Of a DNA stretch of 64,000 nt, positions 1-13,200 are shown piece after piece (position 1 is the stretch's first letter; every line of letters starts with the position of its first letter). The stretch is from Melanocharis versteri. Its lineage: Eukaryota > Chordata > Aves > Passeriformes > Melanocharitidae. Where the stretch lies: NCBI GenBank assembly GCA_013397845.1, contig VZTG01009363.1:310001-374000 (forward strand), read 5' to 3'. Below the pieces are notes generated by a model. That model was not told the origin of the DNA and searched no databases. It was given only the letters and a program-made list of their open reading frames with translations. Position numbers and translations under genes: made by a program.

Positions 1-1153
1 GAGTCTTGAGTTTCACAACCCAAACCCCAAACTGTAATTTTTGAAGGCACTTTATAGTGTAGCTTTTGGGTGTTAGTATGAGCTTGGTAAATGTCTTTAA
101 CTGAGAAGTCTCAAATAGCAAGCAATATGTAGCATAGTTATTTTATCATTGTTGGTTTTGCCCATTTAGCATCAGTTATGCCTGTTTTCTTAAAAATCCT
201 GGGGGTGTAAAACTCCAGGTGTAACTAAACTTAGCTCAGTTGCTCAAAGCTTTCTGTTTAATGCTACCATGGATATTCCACCTCCGTGAAAAGATAGTGC
301 AAACAGTGTTGGTTTCATGAATTTGCTTTTATAAGCCTGAGATCTCCAGAATATGGCCATTTCTTAAGCAGCATTTGGAAGACTATTGCTGTGGCATCAA
401 AGGAAGACCTTCTTGCCAATATATTTTTTGGTTTCAGGTATTCTGATAATTTTGTCAGACAGCCTGATACATAGTCATTTGTGTAGGTATCAGACAAAAC
501 CTTTATTCAGGAATACAATGATGTCTGGTTTTTCATATATATTTTTTAAGTGATCCTCTCTGTGGCAGTGAACATACTCATATATTCAAAGTGTTGTGAT
601 TTTCCTTTCCAACTTTTTTCTTTTTTTTGCAAGCTCTGTACATATTTACCTATGTCTGCTTTGTCTTAGACCAAATTTAGTTTTATTTTTATCATGATTT
701 TCATGATTTATGACAGTTACTTAGCAGTAAATGCCTTGTACCTACTCTAGCCTTCAATGCTGGAGTTCTAGCATGTCAGCTACTTTTCTGTCCAGATTCA
801 AGGTATCAGGCCTCTACATATTAGTTTTTCCAAAGTACAACAAATTAATTGAAAATTGCCACATTCCATAACAGACAATCTAACTTTGCTTAAGTTGATT
901 TTTGGTTACATACTACAGCATTGTCAGTTCTGCAATGATAATTTTTTTTTCTGGGACCAGGTGTCTTTTGAGCCTTCTGGTAAATCAGAACAGCACAGAA
1001 GAATAGTAGCATTTTTTGGAAGTTCACATTGACAGAAGGTGTTCTAAGTAAATAGTTGTTATAGAATTATGGGTATTTAAAATAATAGTATTATAAATAT
1101 TTTTAGAATTTGTGTCAAGTTCTTTATTCTAAGATGTGTTTCTTTTCATGTAG
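1..1153 (+). other. ROCK1: ROCK1 intron 23 (3' part)
   Basis: This is AT-rich intronic sequence ending in the acceptor ttttcatgtag just before exon 24. No exon, structured RNA or recognisable repeat is visible in it. Confidence 0.7.
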
Positions 1154-1247
1154 CTGGAAGAAACTAATAACACTTTAACCAAAGATGTTGATTTAATAAC
1201 AAAGGAGAACACAGAGATCAGTGAAAAATTTAAGAAACAAGAGGAAG
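1154..1247 (+). CDS. ROCK1: ROCK1 exon 24, coiled coil
   Basis: It begins LEETNNTLTKDVDL and is rich in Glu, Lys and Leu in heptad-like spacing, part of the long central coiled coil that dimerises the kinase. It enters in phase 0 and ends with one base of a split Asp codon at the donor gtatgt. Confidence 0.9.
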
Positions 1248-4200
1248 GTATGTAGTGTTTGGAGTTTTAATTGATCTGTTCTGAAGCAAGATTGAATTTG
1301 AAGCATATGTGGAGAAATGGGAAGTGGAAGAAGACATTGCTATTTATCTTCTGTATCATTTTGGGCTTGATATTGGCTTTAGTATTTCATCTTTATGCTT
1401 TTCTGATACACCCTTCTGGTAATTTTCTGTCATTGCAGTAGTATTATACCGGTAATCTTTGCATTTGCAAATTGTATTTTGATCAAAAAGGGAAGCAACA
1501 GGAAAACAGAATGGAAAAAAAGATGCACTTATAGAAGTAATTAAGTTTAAAAATAATTACCTTGTACTAAAATACCTCAAAGTTGAATGTTATTTTAACA
1601 GATTACAAAATGAAAAAAGAGGAGGAAATCAATAATATTAGAATGCATTATGAGAAGAGCATAAACACTGAAAAAACTCTGAAGACACAGGTACAACTTT
1701 TTATGCAATTTAATAGCAACAATTACTTCTCATTAACAGAAGTATTTCAGGTTTATTGCTTTTGTGAGCTGTCTCTTAGTTCCTTTGAAATTAAGTTTAT
1801 ATTAACCATGATGTGCAATATGCATTGTTAAATTTACATTTGAAAGAGTAATTTTTTTTATGCTGGGTACTTTTCAGTATTACTTCAATTGTGAGCAAGG
1901 GCCATTTATGTTGATGAAGGGGTTTTTTTATCAAATCCTGTAACTAGAGGAACTGAGAAGTTTTGTATGAAACATGCTGCATGTATCATTTTTCTTACTG
2001 GTTCTCCTTTTTCTTAACAGGCTGTCAACAAACTGGCTGAGATAATGAATCGGAAAGATTTTAAAATAGACAGAAAGAAAGCTAACATGCAAGATTTGAG
2101 GAAGAAGGAGAAGGAAAACCGAAAGCTCCAGTTAGAACTTAATCAAGAAAAAGAGAAATTCAATCAGATGGTAGTGAAATACCAAAAGGAGCTCAATGAA
2201 ATGCAAGCGGTAAAATAATTTAATTTTTTTATCCCATTGTGGAATCTTCTCCAAAGGAAAAATGTATAGCTCCTAGTGTACTTGAAAACAAGTTCAATTT
2301 CAGATGTTCTAGGCTACAGGATTTTAGTGAGACAGAGAACTTGACAAGTGTGCAGCTGTGCTTGTTCTCATTCATTTCCTCTAAATTCTTAACTGTGGAA
2401 CTTACTGATATATAACAAAGATTAAAGACCTGAATACTACCTAACATGCTAACAGGTAGGAAACTGTCAGTTCATTTCACTGGTAGATGGTCTCCTTTTC
2501 ATAATGAATGGTGATTTCGTAGATGAATCAGACTGTCTTGTGCTTGAATACATCACTGGATCTTTGATATTTAACTTTTTTCCTTCCAAAGCGAAACAAA
2601 AATTTCTACTATAATAGTTTATTTCAATTCTATCAAAAGTATCTATATATATTAAAAAAATGGTAATGAGTTTTGTTTTCAAAATACTTGGCTGCCGTAT
2701 TTTTGGTAACACAGTAACTATGCATGTATATGTAAATACAGCAACTAGCAGAAGAATCTACATACAGGAATGAGCTCCAGATGCAGCTGGATAGTAAAGA
2801 GAGTGACATAGAACAACTACGAAGGAAAATTGTGGACCTCCAGCAAGGAATGGATTCTACCAGTGTTGCCAGTCTTCCGACAGATGAAACAGATGGAAAT
2901 CTTTCAGGTAAGAGAAAAGCATATTTGAACTACTTGGCCACGTTGCATACACGTGTTGTATACGCATAGTTTTGGAAGGTGTTGTTTCAAACAAGTTACT
3001 GCTGCTTAAAATCTGTCTAATTCTGTATCACATCTCCACTTCCTTTCTTTCTTTGTTTTTTGTTATTTCATACCTTAGTTGCTTATATTTAAGTCTTATT
3101 TTTTTCTCACATCACATTTCCACTGTATGGCTTGGCATTAGCATAGTTTATATGGACTTTTGTGGAAGGAATATCTTTACATCTGTTGTTTTTCAAGTGC
3201 AGTGAATACAATGTGCAGTATTTGGTGAATAGAAGACAGGACCAGCACTTCTACAACATCATGATTGTGTTTGATATCTTGAACGCGAAATTGCCTTGAT
3301 CTTGTCTGTTCTTAGTCATGTAGCACCTCTGTGACAGCTGGCAATAATAGCTGATGTGAAAAATAATTGGAGGAATTTCCATAATGAATTTATGGTTGTA
3401 TGGTACTCTGATCTAGCAGATTAAAATTAGAACAAATAATACGGTGTAGCCAGCCATTTCCATGTGTCAGTACAAGGCACTGTACTTTGAGACCCACTGT
3501 TAGACTGGTTAGTTATTTACCTCTCCCCTTCCCCTGTGTTTGAAAAGTGTAATCAGTCAGTACTTTTGCCCTTTTTGCTGCAGTGTCTCTCGATACAGGG
3601 AAAAAAAGGTTTAGTGGTAATCGGGTGTGCTTGCCAATTTCCATACATCATAGCTAGGTATATCTTTTCTTTATATAGTTAAGCAATTTTTAGAATTCAT
3701 TGTGAAATTTTTAATAAATTTTTAAACATACATTGTAGAAAAATATTTTTAAACATAAAAAAGCAGAATACTGTTTTGGGTATTTTCTGACTTCAGTGGG
3801 TGAGTAGTCAGATAAAAGTAAATAGAATAATTTTAGATGTGTCTTTTCCTGTTAATGCACTTCATGCTGCTCAAATTGCCACATACTAGAGTTTTTCCAG
3901 GAGTCTTAGAGTGATTGAAATTTCAGGTAGGTTATCAGTCTTAGTACATGTTTTGATGTAGTTACTCCTTTCTGTGTCTGTTTTTGTTTCCTGTCTTCCC
4001 CTAGTGTATTTTTAGATCTTTATTTTTAGTTAATACTTTAAAGAATTTCATTTTAGAGTAGATTTTTGTTCAGATAATGGTATAGTCTTTTCCTTCACAG
4101 CTTCAATTTTGTTCAAAAAGCCTTTTGCACTCTGGAGTTTGATCTGTAAATTGCCATCTTGTAAAGATTTTGTCTTTTGACAACATCTTCAAGGCAAACT

Positions 4201-7200
4201 TCCATTGGAAATTCTTAGAATTATTAGATTGGTTAAGGAACATTTTTTTTCTTAGCTGTCACATGGTAGGAACTCCTAGTATTTCTGAAGTATCAGTACT
4301 TCTCAGGAGTTTTTCTCTTAGATACTCATTCTCAGTGTATTCCATTTAACAGGGATAAAAAAGAAATCTGAGGGATTTTGCTTATTAAAGTGGTTTTTTT
4401 CTCCCCTCTAATTACAATTTGCAATCAAGCCCTACGTTTTTAAGTGTCTTGTAATTGAACAAGACTGTAGTTCATAATTCTAGTAGAAAATTTCTGAACT
4501 CTTTTAAATTGAGAGCTTTAAGGTTTTTTCTGCAACAAAACAGACGAGATTTATTGTACTCAAAAGAGCAGTTTTGAACTTCCTCACTTCCCTTCTCAGC
4601 CATTTTCATTTGATGGCTGTTGTGTATTACATGGTAAACACAGATGCTTCCATCCAGCCATAGATACCTTCCCCATGTTTTTCTTAAGGGCAGTAGTGTG
4701 TCAGTATGACACCATTGTGTCTCAGGTCTTGGAATTACTGTAGGAAAGAGCTCTTTGTCTGCCTCATTAAGGAAGGTTATTTTCAGTGTTACCTCTGGAG
4801 ATGTGTGCAGTCAGGCTTTTGGCTGCATAACCTGTTGCTTCCATTTTGAGGCAGAAATTTCAGTCTGTGCAAGATCTTTTCAAGTCAGCTGTTAATTTCC
4901 ATTGTTAATTAGAACATCACAGTTACTGGAAGTTCTGGTGTTCTTGGGTGAGGTGTCTACTCGTTATCCCTCTACTATTTCTTTTTTGCTAGCCTTTCAT
5001 TTCTCTTCTTTTTTTTTGCCCTTTTTGCTGCACATGCCTCTGATTTTTACTGCAGTTGTGCTGCTGGTTTTACTGTGTGATACAGGTAGGACCTCTAATA
5101 CATATTATAAGGACTTCTCTAGATTTAGATCATGTCCCTACATGCTGCCTTTTTTTTTTTTTTTCTTTTGAGTGTGTTTCTGGGTTGATCAGGATTGGAA
5201 TAAGAAGCAATTTGGTAATTAAAAGAGATTAAGTGACATTAGTATAGTCAGATTTCACACACTTGTCAAAGAGCCAAGCAGACAGCAAAAAAGGAGTGCA
5301 GTAGCATTATAAAGACAAAAAAAGCGCCAGACTTTAGAGTAGAAATAGCCCATGCCAGAGGAAATTATCCAGCACATAGTTATTTCCCTGCAAACCAAGT
5401 AGTTAGTCTACAAACCAGAAGGTGACATATTACAGCAACTCATTTGCTGCAGTTTTGTTGTATGATGTTGATTGTCTTCAACTGTGTGCCAAGTTCCCAT
5501 TGCTTCCATAGCCCAAACATGGCCATTCCTTCAGAGCACCTTGAATAGCATCTTGTTTAAGAGCTGGATGTGATGAGTAGTCAGCAGGATTCTCTAGCAG
5601 TTCTTAAGGCAAAGACACTCCTTAAAAAAAACTTAAGCAAATAAATGGTTGAATTTTATAATAAGTAATTGTAGTATGATTTATTCATTTTCCTGTCACA
5701 ATAAAAACATTATCAGGGAAAAAAATTAAGGTACAAAATAATATAAGCATGTATAAAAGAATGAATCTGTGGTCACAATTCTGGCAATGGGCAGTCTCTG
5801 GTTTAACTGAGAAAAAAATTGGTAAAATGAATTTCTTTACTCAAAAAATTGTAAGATAAAAACTTCTCTATTTAGTGATAGGCACAGAGAAATCACAGGG
5901 TAGCACACTTTACAGCTGCATTTCACTTGGAGGTGTTTCCTGTCTGTCATTGACCTAAATAATCCCTCAAATTCTGGTAGCTCCTAGGACAATTTACACT
6001 CTCCCAAGGTGGGGATTGGCCCCTTTAGACAATCCAGGCTATTCCCAGGCTTTTGCCTACTTACATGGGAAAGATCATTACGTGGATGAAGGTTTTTCAT
6101 TGTATTCAATTCTAGGTATGTTTTGTAACTCTCACTTCTGATTATTGATTCAGATAGCAGCTCATATCTCAGGTGGTGTCCCCAGTGTTCACAGAGTCCT
6201 TGCTGAAACAGCTGAGATACTTACTTTTTAATGATGCCTTTGGAATGCCTCTTCCTCCTGGCTGGACTTAGGGAGTCTTAATATTTGCATGACTGTAGAC
6301 AGAATTCTTCTTTGCCAAGATGGAGCATAATGACGAACTTGAGGTTTTTTTTCTCCTAATTGTTATAGGGCACTTAACCTGTTGTGAATTGCTTCTTTTC
6401 CTCTGATTGGCAAGATCATTTAAGCAATTGAGCTGTCCTACAGGTTTAACTGCAGCACATAATATTTTACAGCTTATGTTGTAAATCATGTTTTGCGCAA
6501 AGATAGGATGCAATAATAAATGCGGAGCATTTAAGCCAGCAGTTTTATTGGACTCAGATAGGACTTCCTGAAGTACCTGCAAGTAGCCTGAATAAACCCC
6601 AAAGCAAGATCCAGTCAGAAATCCTTGGTGAAATCCACGTGAAATTATAGTAAGACAGTCTGAAGAAGGAAATAATCAAATTGGAAGAATGGAAAGAATT
6701 AGCAAGGTAGTATCTCCAGGTTTTGGTTGCTGTGGAAGACTCGTAGAAGTAGAAATTCTTGAACATTGGAAAGAGATGCTCTGCTGTTCATGAAAGCACC
6801 CATATTACTTAGCTCCAGAACAACAAAAAGTCTCATAAATCAGTACAATCATGATTGTCTTGTGTGATTTTATTGAAGTCTTACTGTTAGAACTCTTAAC
6901 ATACTGAATCCCTATGAATCCTGGTAGTGTGGATACTAGCCATGAAGATGTTTAGAATGCAAATCTACATTTAAAATATATTCAGAGATAACTATAAGAT
7001 CTGTAGCTTTTATGGAATTATTTCTTCATATCCTAATCAGATCCAGCTAGCCATCGGATATTTTTGAGGCCTACCTTGGACTTTCTGGATTGCAAATATG
7101 AGATATCAATTCTGGAATTCTTTCCAAAATACAGGGAAGTTGTCAGGCCAGTTTTGAGCCTATTTTTAAAGACAGGAATGGAAGATTCTTTTTCATAGTC

Positions 7201-10200
7201 TAGATAGCCCATATTTTCTTAATTACTTAATCAGAACACTCATAAATATTATTCTTCTGGATCAAATATTTATGAAACGGCCAGATGAGTATTTGCAGTT
7301 GTGCTATCTAAGTCGGTCAAGAGAAATGAAAATGCGCTATAAATATTACTTGAGAGGAACCTTTGTGGCAAGGTTGGAATGAAAGAGCTCATCTACCCTT
7401 TCAAAAGTACATTTGGTTCCAGACGAATTTTAGCTTTGTTGAAAAGGAGTACGTTCGGAAACTGTTACTTTCAACTGCAAGATGTTATTCACAACTCAGA
7501 AATCTCTCATTCAAATAGAATTTGCTCCCTAAAATAGATTTGTAGTAGACAGAAAAGAATGTCAACGAATTCATTTGAAATACCTCATTTACTTCCTACT
7601 TCTTTTGGAATTGTTTTCAGAACATGCTGAAATAGAAGGGGACCTAGAAAAACTTCTGCTGTCCCTATAAGCATCTTTTAAAATTCATTGTCATTGGATC
7701 ATTTCAGATTTTCATATGCCACAATTTTAACAGATGCATATTTATTTTTTTTAACAAGTCATCCTTCCTGTATTCCTTTTGAACAACAGTCGTCCATACT
7801 TCGTTCTTTATTAGCAATTCATCACTTTGTTTTGCAATGAAAAAACTCAGGAAACCTGAGTTTTAGGATGTTTCTATAATTTCTAAAAATGGAAGAATCT
7901 TCTCTTAATGTAAAAATTAATCAAAGTATTCAAAACAAGGTAAGCATTATCTGTGAGGCCTGTAGACATGGAGGAAATAGGTTTTCTTTTCCAAAGCTAC
8001 TGAGTATCAATAACTGGGGAGAGTCTGGGATAGCAGAGGGGGTAGGGTTGGGGGATGTGGGGACCCCTAGCCCCCAGTCCCCACAGTTCTCATGCAGATG
8101 TGAGAAGGCAGGGAGGTACAAATTTCCTTCATTTTTACGGGAAGTTTTCTTACTGGAATGAGTTCTGCTAACATGCTTTTCTTCCAGTTGATACCAATAG
8201 TTCAGTGCTCCTCCAGTATTTTGAAGCTATTCCGTGTGGAGAAATGATAGGAAATGATTCCATATTTCTAAGTGTAGTCCATTTCTAAATATTGTCTGCT
8301 GTAAGACTAATGTGGGAAGGCCTTTTACATGCCTAATTATAATGCCTTGCTAGGCTGTCAGTCCCATTGTAATTCTACATAGCAAAGCATATGGAGAATA
8401 ACTTTTATACATTTGAATGCATTTCAGAGCTTGCTGGGATACACGTCACACAGAGTTATTCCTGAAGGACAAAAGGAACCACTAGCTCCTTAGGACATAA
8501 ATAGTTGTGGAGAATGTTTCAGAAAATTTTAATTTAATGTTTTTGAAGTTTTCAGTGCTACTATGACCTGGCTTCATAATTTTAAATTTTAGAAACCGCT
8601 CTCAGTTAGCTGGAAGGGCTTTTCAAAGCAACAGTCCACCTTAGGCGGAATGCTAATTTTCTCGTGGCCCTTCTTTGTATCATGCAAAATTATTTCAGTA
8701 GTTTCATGGTGGGAAAATATGATATTACATTTCTCTTTGGAGAATTTTTCACTGAAAATTTGAGTAAAACACTTGTCTCTTATTCTTTATATCTAGTTGA
8801 TTCTTCCTGCATTCCTTATTTAATTATCTCCTATGCTTATCTTCTGTGAGTAATGGGACACCCATGTAGCTTTGCTTGCTCTTGTGCTCTCTCCTTTTTT
8901 TGTTTCCTGTGGAAAATGTGGATCTGATTTGTTTCACTTCCTGCATCTTCCTGCTGAGTATTTTCATACAGCCCTTCTGAATGTTAAATTATGTTTATAT
9001 TGAAAATCTCTTAATTTAAACTGTAACATATTTTCAAAGCAAAGTCTTTCCTGCCTGGCTCTTTGCAAACTATTTACATACAGTGTTAGACCTTGGCATC
9101 AAGGAAAACAGCTTTACTTTTATTGTGCAGTAACTGTGTAATCAGATGTTGGCTTGTGATGAAGCATGAATTAAATGCTTATATCTTCATTTTATTTAAC
9201 TGTGCTTTTTATTCTGCTTTGCTGAATAGGTAATTGCCCATTACTGCATGTAGTACATCTTCCTTTCTCGTAGTAGTTTGCTTTTGTGTTACTCTGCTTT
9301 ATTATTAGAAGTACACAAAATTATTAAATACGCATTTTTTTAAACCAGAATCAAGACTTGAAGGTTGGCTTTCAGTACCAAACAAAGGAAATATAAGGCG
9401 GCATGGCTGGAAGAAACAGGTACAAATGTCTTTTTTTCTTTCTTCCTCAATTTCCTTGGAAAAGTTTCTAGGCATGTATGAGTAATTTAGTGTATGTACA
9501 TTACTGAAGAAAAAAACCCCAAGAAAATTCAAGTTCAGTATGAAATCTTTAGTAATGACACTGTGCAAATTTACAACAGGGGAGGAAATGATTTACAATG
9601 AGCATCTTGGAACCATTAAAATCACATCTCTTCTTTGAGTAAGCGTCTTTATAATTCTGTTACTGAAAAAGAACCTCTGTGTGCAACTTGGCAGCAGAGA
9701 GTAGGGAATACCACACTTAAATGTCCTGAAGGTCATGGAAGAGTGCATCGCACTGTAACTTGCCACGCATGATTTCCAAGGATGTTTCTGTCTCCCTTAC
9801 CTTTAAAATGATGGGTTTCTCTTGAAAAGAACTGGTTTACTCTCAGAAACTGGATCTCTCTGCTGGAATTCCCACTCTAAATGAAGCAGTATTGTTTTGC
9901 CTCTGCAAAGGTTATGATCTGGTTCTTTGAAACATCCGATGTTCGAACTGAGATACCCTAGAACCTGTTTCTGATTATCTTTTCTGGCTTTTCAGTTCCC
10001 CCCTTTGAACATCTTTTAGTCCAACTAAATACAATAGTGAACATGGTCTCTAGAATTTTTTAAATTTTAAAAGCTAATTGTATGAAACAGTTTATTTTCC
10101 TTCATCTTCCTTACATTCAAAGACTGCTACTGGGAATTACTGAGTTATTCATGACACTTTTGAAGTAACTGTCTGATTGCTGTTGAAAGATATTTCTCAA

Positions 10201-13200
10201 ATGCTCCTGTTTACATTCACGTTCTACAACAGTTAAAAGTGGTTCCTATAAAATTTAAAGGAGGAGGGATTCATTCCTGTCCAAGAAGCACTTAAGTGTT
10301 TGCATTGGGCCTTGAGCTGCTGAACCCCTTCTTTGAAGTACTGCTATTTTCAGTGGGTCTCTATGGCCTTCTTATATGCTCCAAATGTTTTGAGTTCCAG
10401 ATCTGCCTATTTTTACATCAGTATCAGACCTTGGTGATTTGTCTGTAGGTTAAAACCACCACCTATTCTGGCTTGCTGGGAGTGAGTGTTAAGTTCTGCC
10501 CTATTTCAAGTAATGGCCAGTCACCTTCCCCCCGCTCCTTTGGGTAAGGGAGGAACAAAAGCAGAATTTATGGGTTGAGGTAACAATTTACTGAAAGCAC
10601 AAAGCAAGACTAAGACAAGCATAATAAAACCAGCAATATTAATAGCAGAAGTATACAGGAAGAGAAGGTGTTTTACCCACAGAAAAGGTGTTCACTACCA
10701 GGAACAAAACCCAATGGCAGATGCTTCCTGTAGATCTGTTTGATTGCCAAGGCTACGTGAATCCTCTTGTGATAGAATTAACCGTGCGTGGCACAAATCA
10801 TGTGGCTTTGTTTTGTTCTGGATTATATAAAATACTGTGTCATTTTTCTGTCAGAATACTTCCAGCACCCTTTTATGGTAGTTTTTTTTTTTCAAATGGA
10901 TGTTATTTTTGCATTCTCTGACAATTGAAATTTTAAACTCCTAATAAATGCAGCTTCCCCAGTGGAAAGACTATCAGAATTTCTTCAAGCATGCCCAGCA
11001 TAGGCATATTTACTTGCCTCAAGATATATTAGGCAGTTAATCCATTCACACTTTCCTAGTTTGAGTGCACTCACACTTTGGAGGAATTTGAGCTGCAGGT
11101 GGGTGGCTCAGTCATGAAATAAATTGTGCTGATAAGGTTCCTTAACAAGCTGAGGTTCATATCAGTGAGACACAGTAGTGAGGGACCATGTTCACTCACA
11201 TGTGCATTCTGTTGGCTGAACTGTACTGCAGCTGAAACAAGCTGGCAGGTAGTCAGCCTCCTCAGGTGCTTCTCTGCCAAATTCTTCTGTACTTCCAGTT
11301 TTCTGAAGGTGGGAGGTATATGCAACCTTGATAGGCATGCCCGGATTAAGTTAAAGGAAAAGCAGAATTACATTAGGAGTGTAATTGGATTGATGCCTAA
11401 GTTGTTACAACTTGAGCTGCTGCATTTCTGACTCAATTGTCAGTAGCACTGATGGTTTTGCCCCATGCCCTTGGAGTTACTTAGCTTGAGTTAGAAAGGG
11501 GTGAGTGTGGGAAAACTTACTTGAAAATAAACACTTCAGTTATACCTAAAGCTAACACTAAAATGGGTTAGCCATATTTTTATCTGGAGCTTCATTTCAT
11601 CCCAAATGAAGATGATAAAATATCCTTCAAAAACCACTGCAGAACGGAACTACTGCCAGAAGATTTTTTTATATGTTCACAGCAGGATATTGAGACTGTT
11701 GTACATAACTTTTTTTGTGAGGTTAAGTTGTTCTTTCACCAGGGCTTATATATAGTGTGATAATTGAATTCCTTTGCAGTTAGAATTTGCATTTATGAAA
11801 GCTGTCATCTTAAGGGCTTGGTCTTCTCTCTGAAGGGCAGAGGTGCACACGTCAAAGATGAAAAAGGCATTAGCTCTCTATTGGAGTGGATAAAGCAATA
11901 GAAGCACAGTCTTTTTCTTCAATGGGAGAAATCTCAGGAGGCTCACACTATTACAACTTAGTACTTACTCAAGCTGATCTGGCTTTCTATTAAGGAATTG
12001 TGACAAAATGCCCTTTCGTGGCTTTTTTTAGATGCGTTTCAGTAATTGAGATTTACAACTGTAGCTCACACCTTGCTCAGCACATTTAAAAAATGCTGTT
12101 GTATAAACTTAAGATGACTTTCATACTCAGGTTTTGAGGTCAGCTTCAAGTCCTGTGTAAAATGAGGTTGAAACCTCCCCTTGTAGAAGGAGTAAACACT
12201 TACTGAAATTACCAGTATCTGCATTGTGCAGAAACCCATTCAGTTACCTGCCAGTGCTTGGAATTCAAGATGAACTATGGGTGCATTCACTCTCATGCTT
12301 TTTTGTCCTTTCCCCTCCTTCTGGGTTATATTATATGTGAATCTGGAGATCGGTATAGACAGAGCTGCCAGTTTACCTCCTTTTAATGCTCTTTAGTGCC
12401 TCATACCTTTCAGTTCCTTCTAAAACATTTGAAACTGCAGGGGAGGGAACCACCACAGCTGTCACTGAGCTTATGCTTGTGGACAGTTCCAGCAAAGATG
12501 TTGGACTAGCAACTCCCAGTGAAGAGCAGCAGGCAATGAATTCCAGTCTTGAACTTACTGGGAAGGTTAGAGGTGTTTGATCTTAACAATCTCAGTGTAT
12601 TCCTAGGTACCAGACCTCTGCTTCTGCTGATTCATTTTGGCTCTTTATTTTACCAGTCTATTAAATAGAAAGTGTAGGAAATAGCAGGAGCCATGGGACT
12701 CTCTTTTAGCCTACCAGCAGTTTGGTGCAAAGTACTAGTGAGTCCTGCAGGCCTGTAAAACTAGAGAAGTTGTTTTGTTTACAATGTTATCAATAAGTGA
12801 TAACTTTTGCATTGTGTCACTCTCAGTGATACAGTAAGTTTCGTAGTAACCTGCCAGTAGCAACTGAAATTCGTGGGTTTGTGTACAGATGGACTGGCAG
12901 AGTCATCACAAGCATTTTAGTGTGATCCAGTGACAATACCGTCACTGCAGCTGTAGCATTGCACAGCTGTCAGTAGTGCAGCTGCCTGCAGGATAATTTC
13001 AATATTTCCTGATGTTAATTTGAAACCTTTCATTTATTCAGGTTTTTTATGTGCATGTGGGAGTATATTAGGATAAATAATTGCTTTTTAAAATGCAATT
13101 TCAACTATTTTACCCTTTCTTTCCTCAGTATGTTGTGGTGAGCAGTAAAAAGATACTGTTCTACAATGATGAAAAAGACAAGGACCAGTCTAATCCATCT

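Larger units (their letters stand above)
9420..13128 (+). other. ROCK1: ROCK1 intron 28 (3.7 kb)
   Basis: It contains a probable old LTR-like fragment (about 10500-10680) and an open, splice-site-bounded exon candidate (12414-12565), both listed separately. The rest is unremarkable AT-rich sequence. Confidence 0.7.

Noticed and set aside
11071..11431. Open frames on both strands in ROCK1 intron 28
   Set aside because: No phase-compatible splice sites joining ROCK1 were found and no protein family was recognised.
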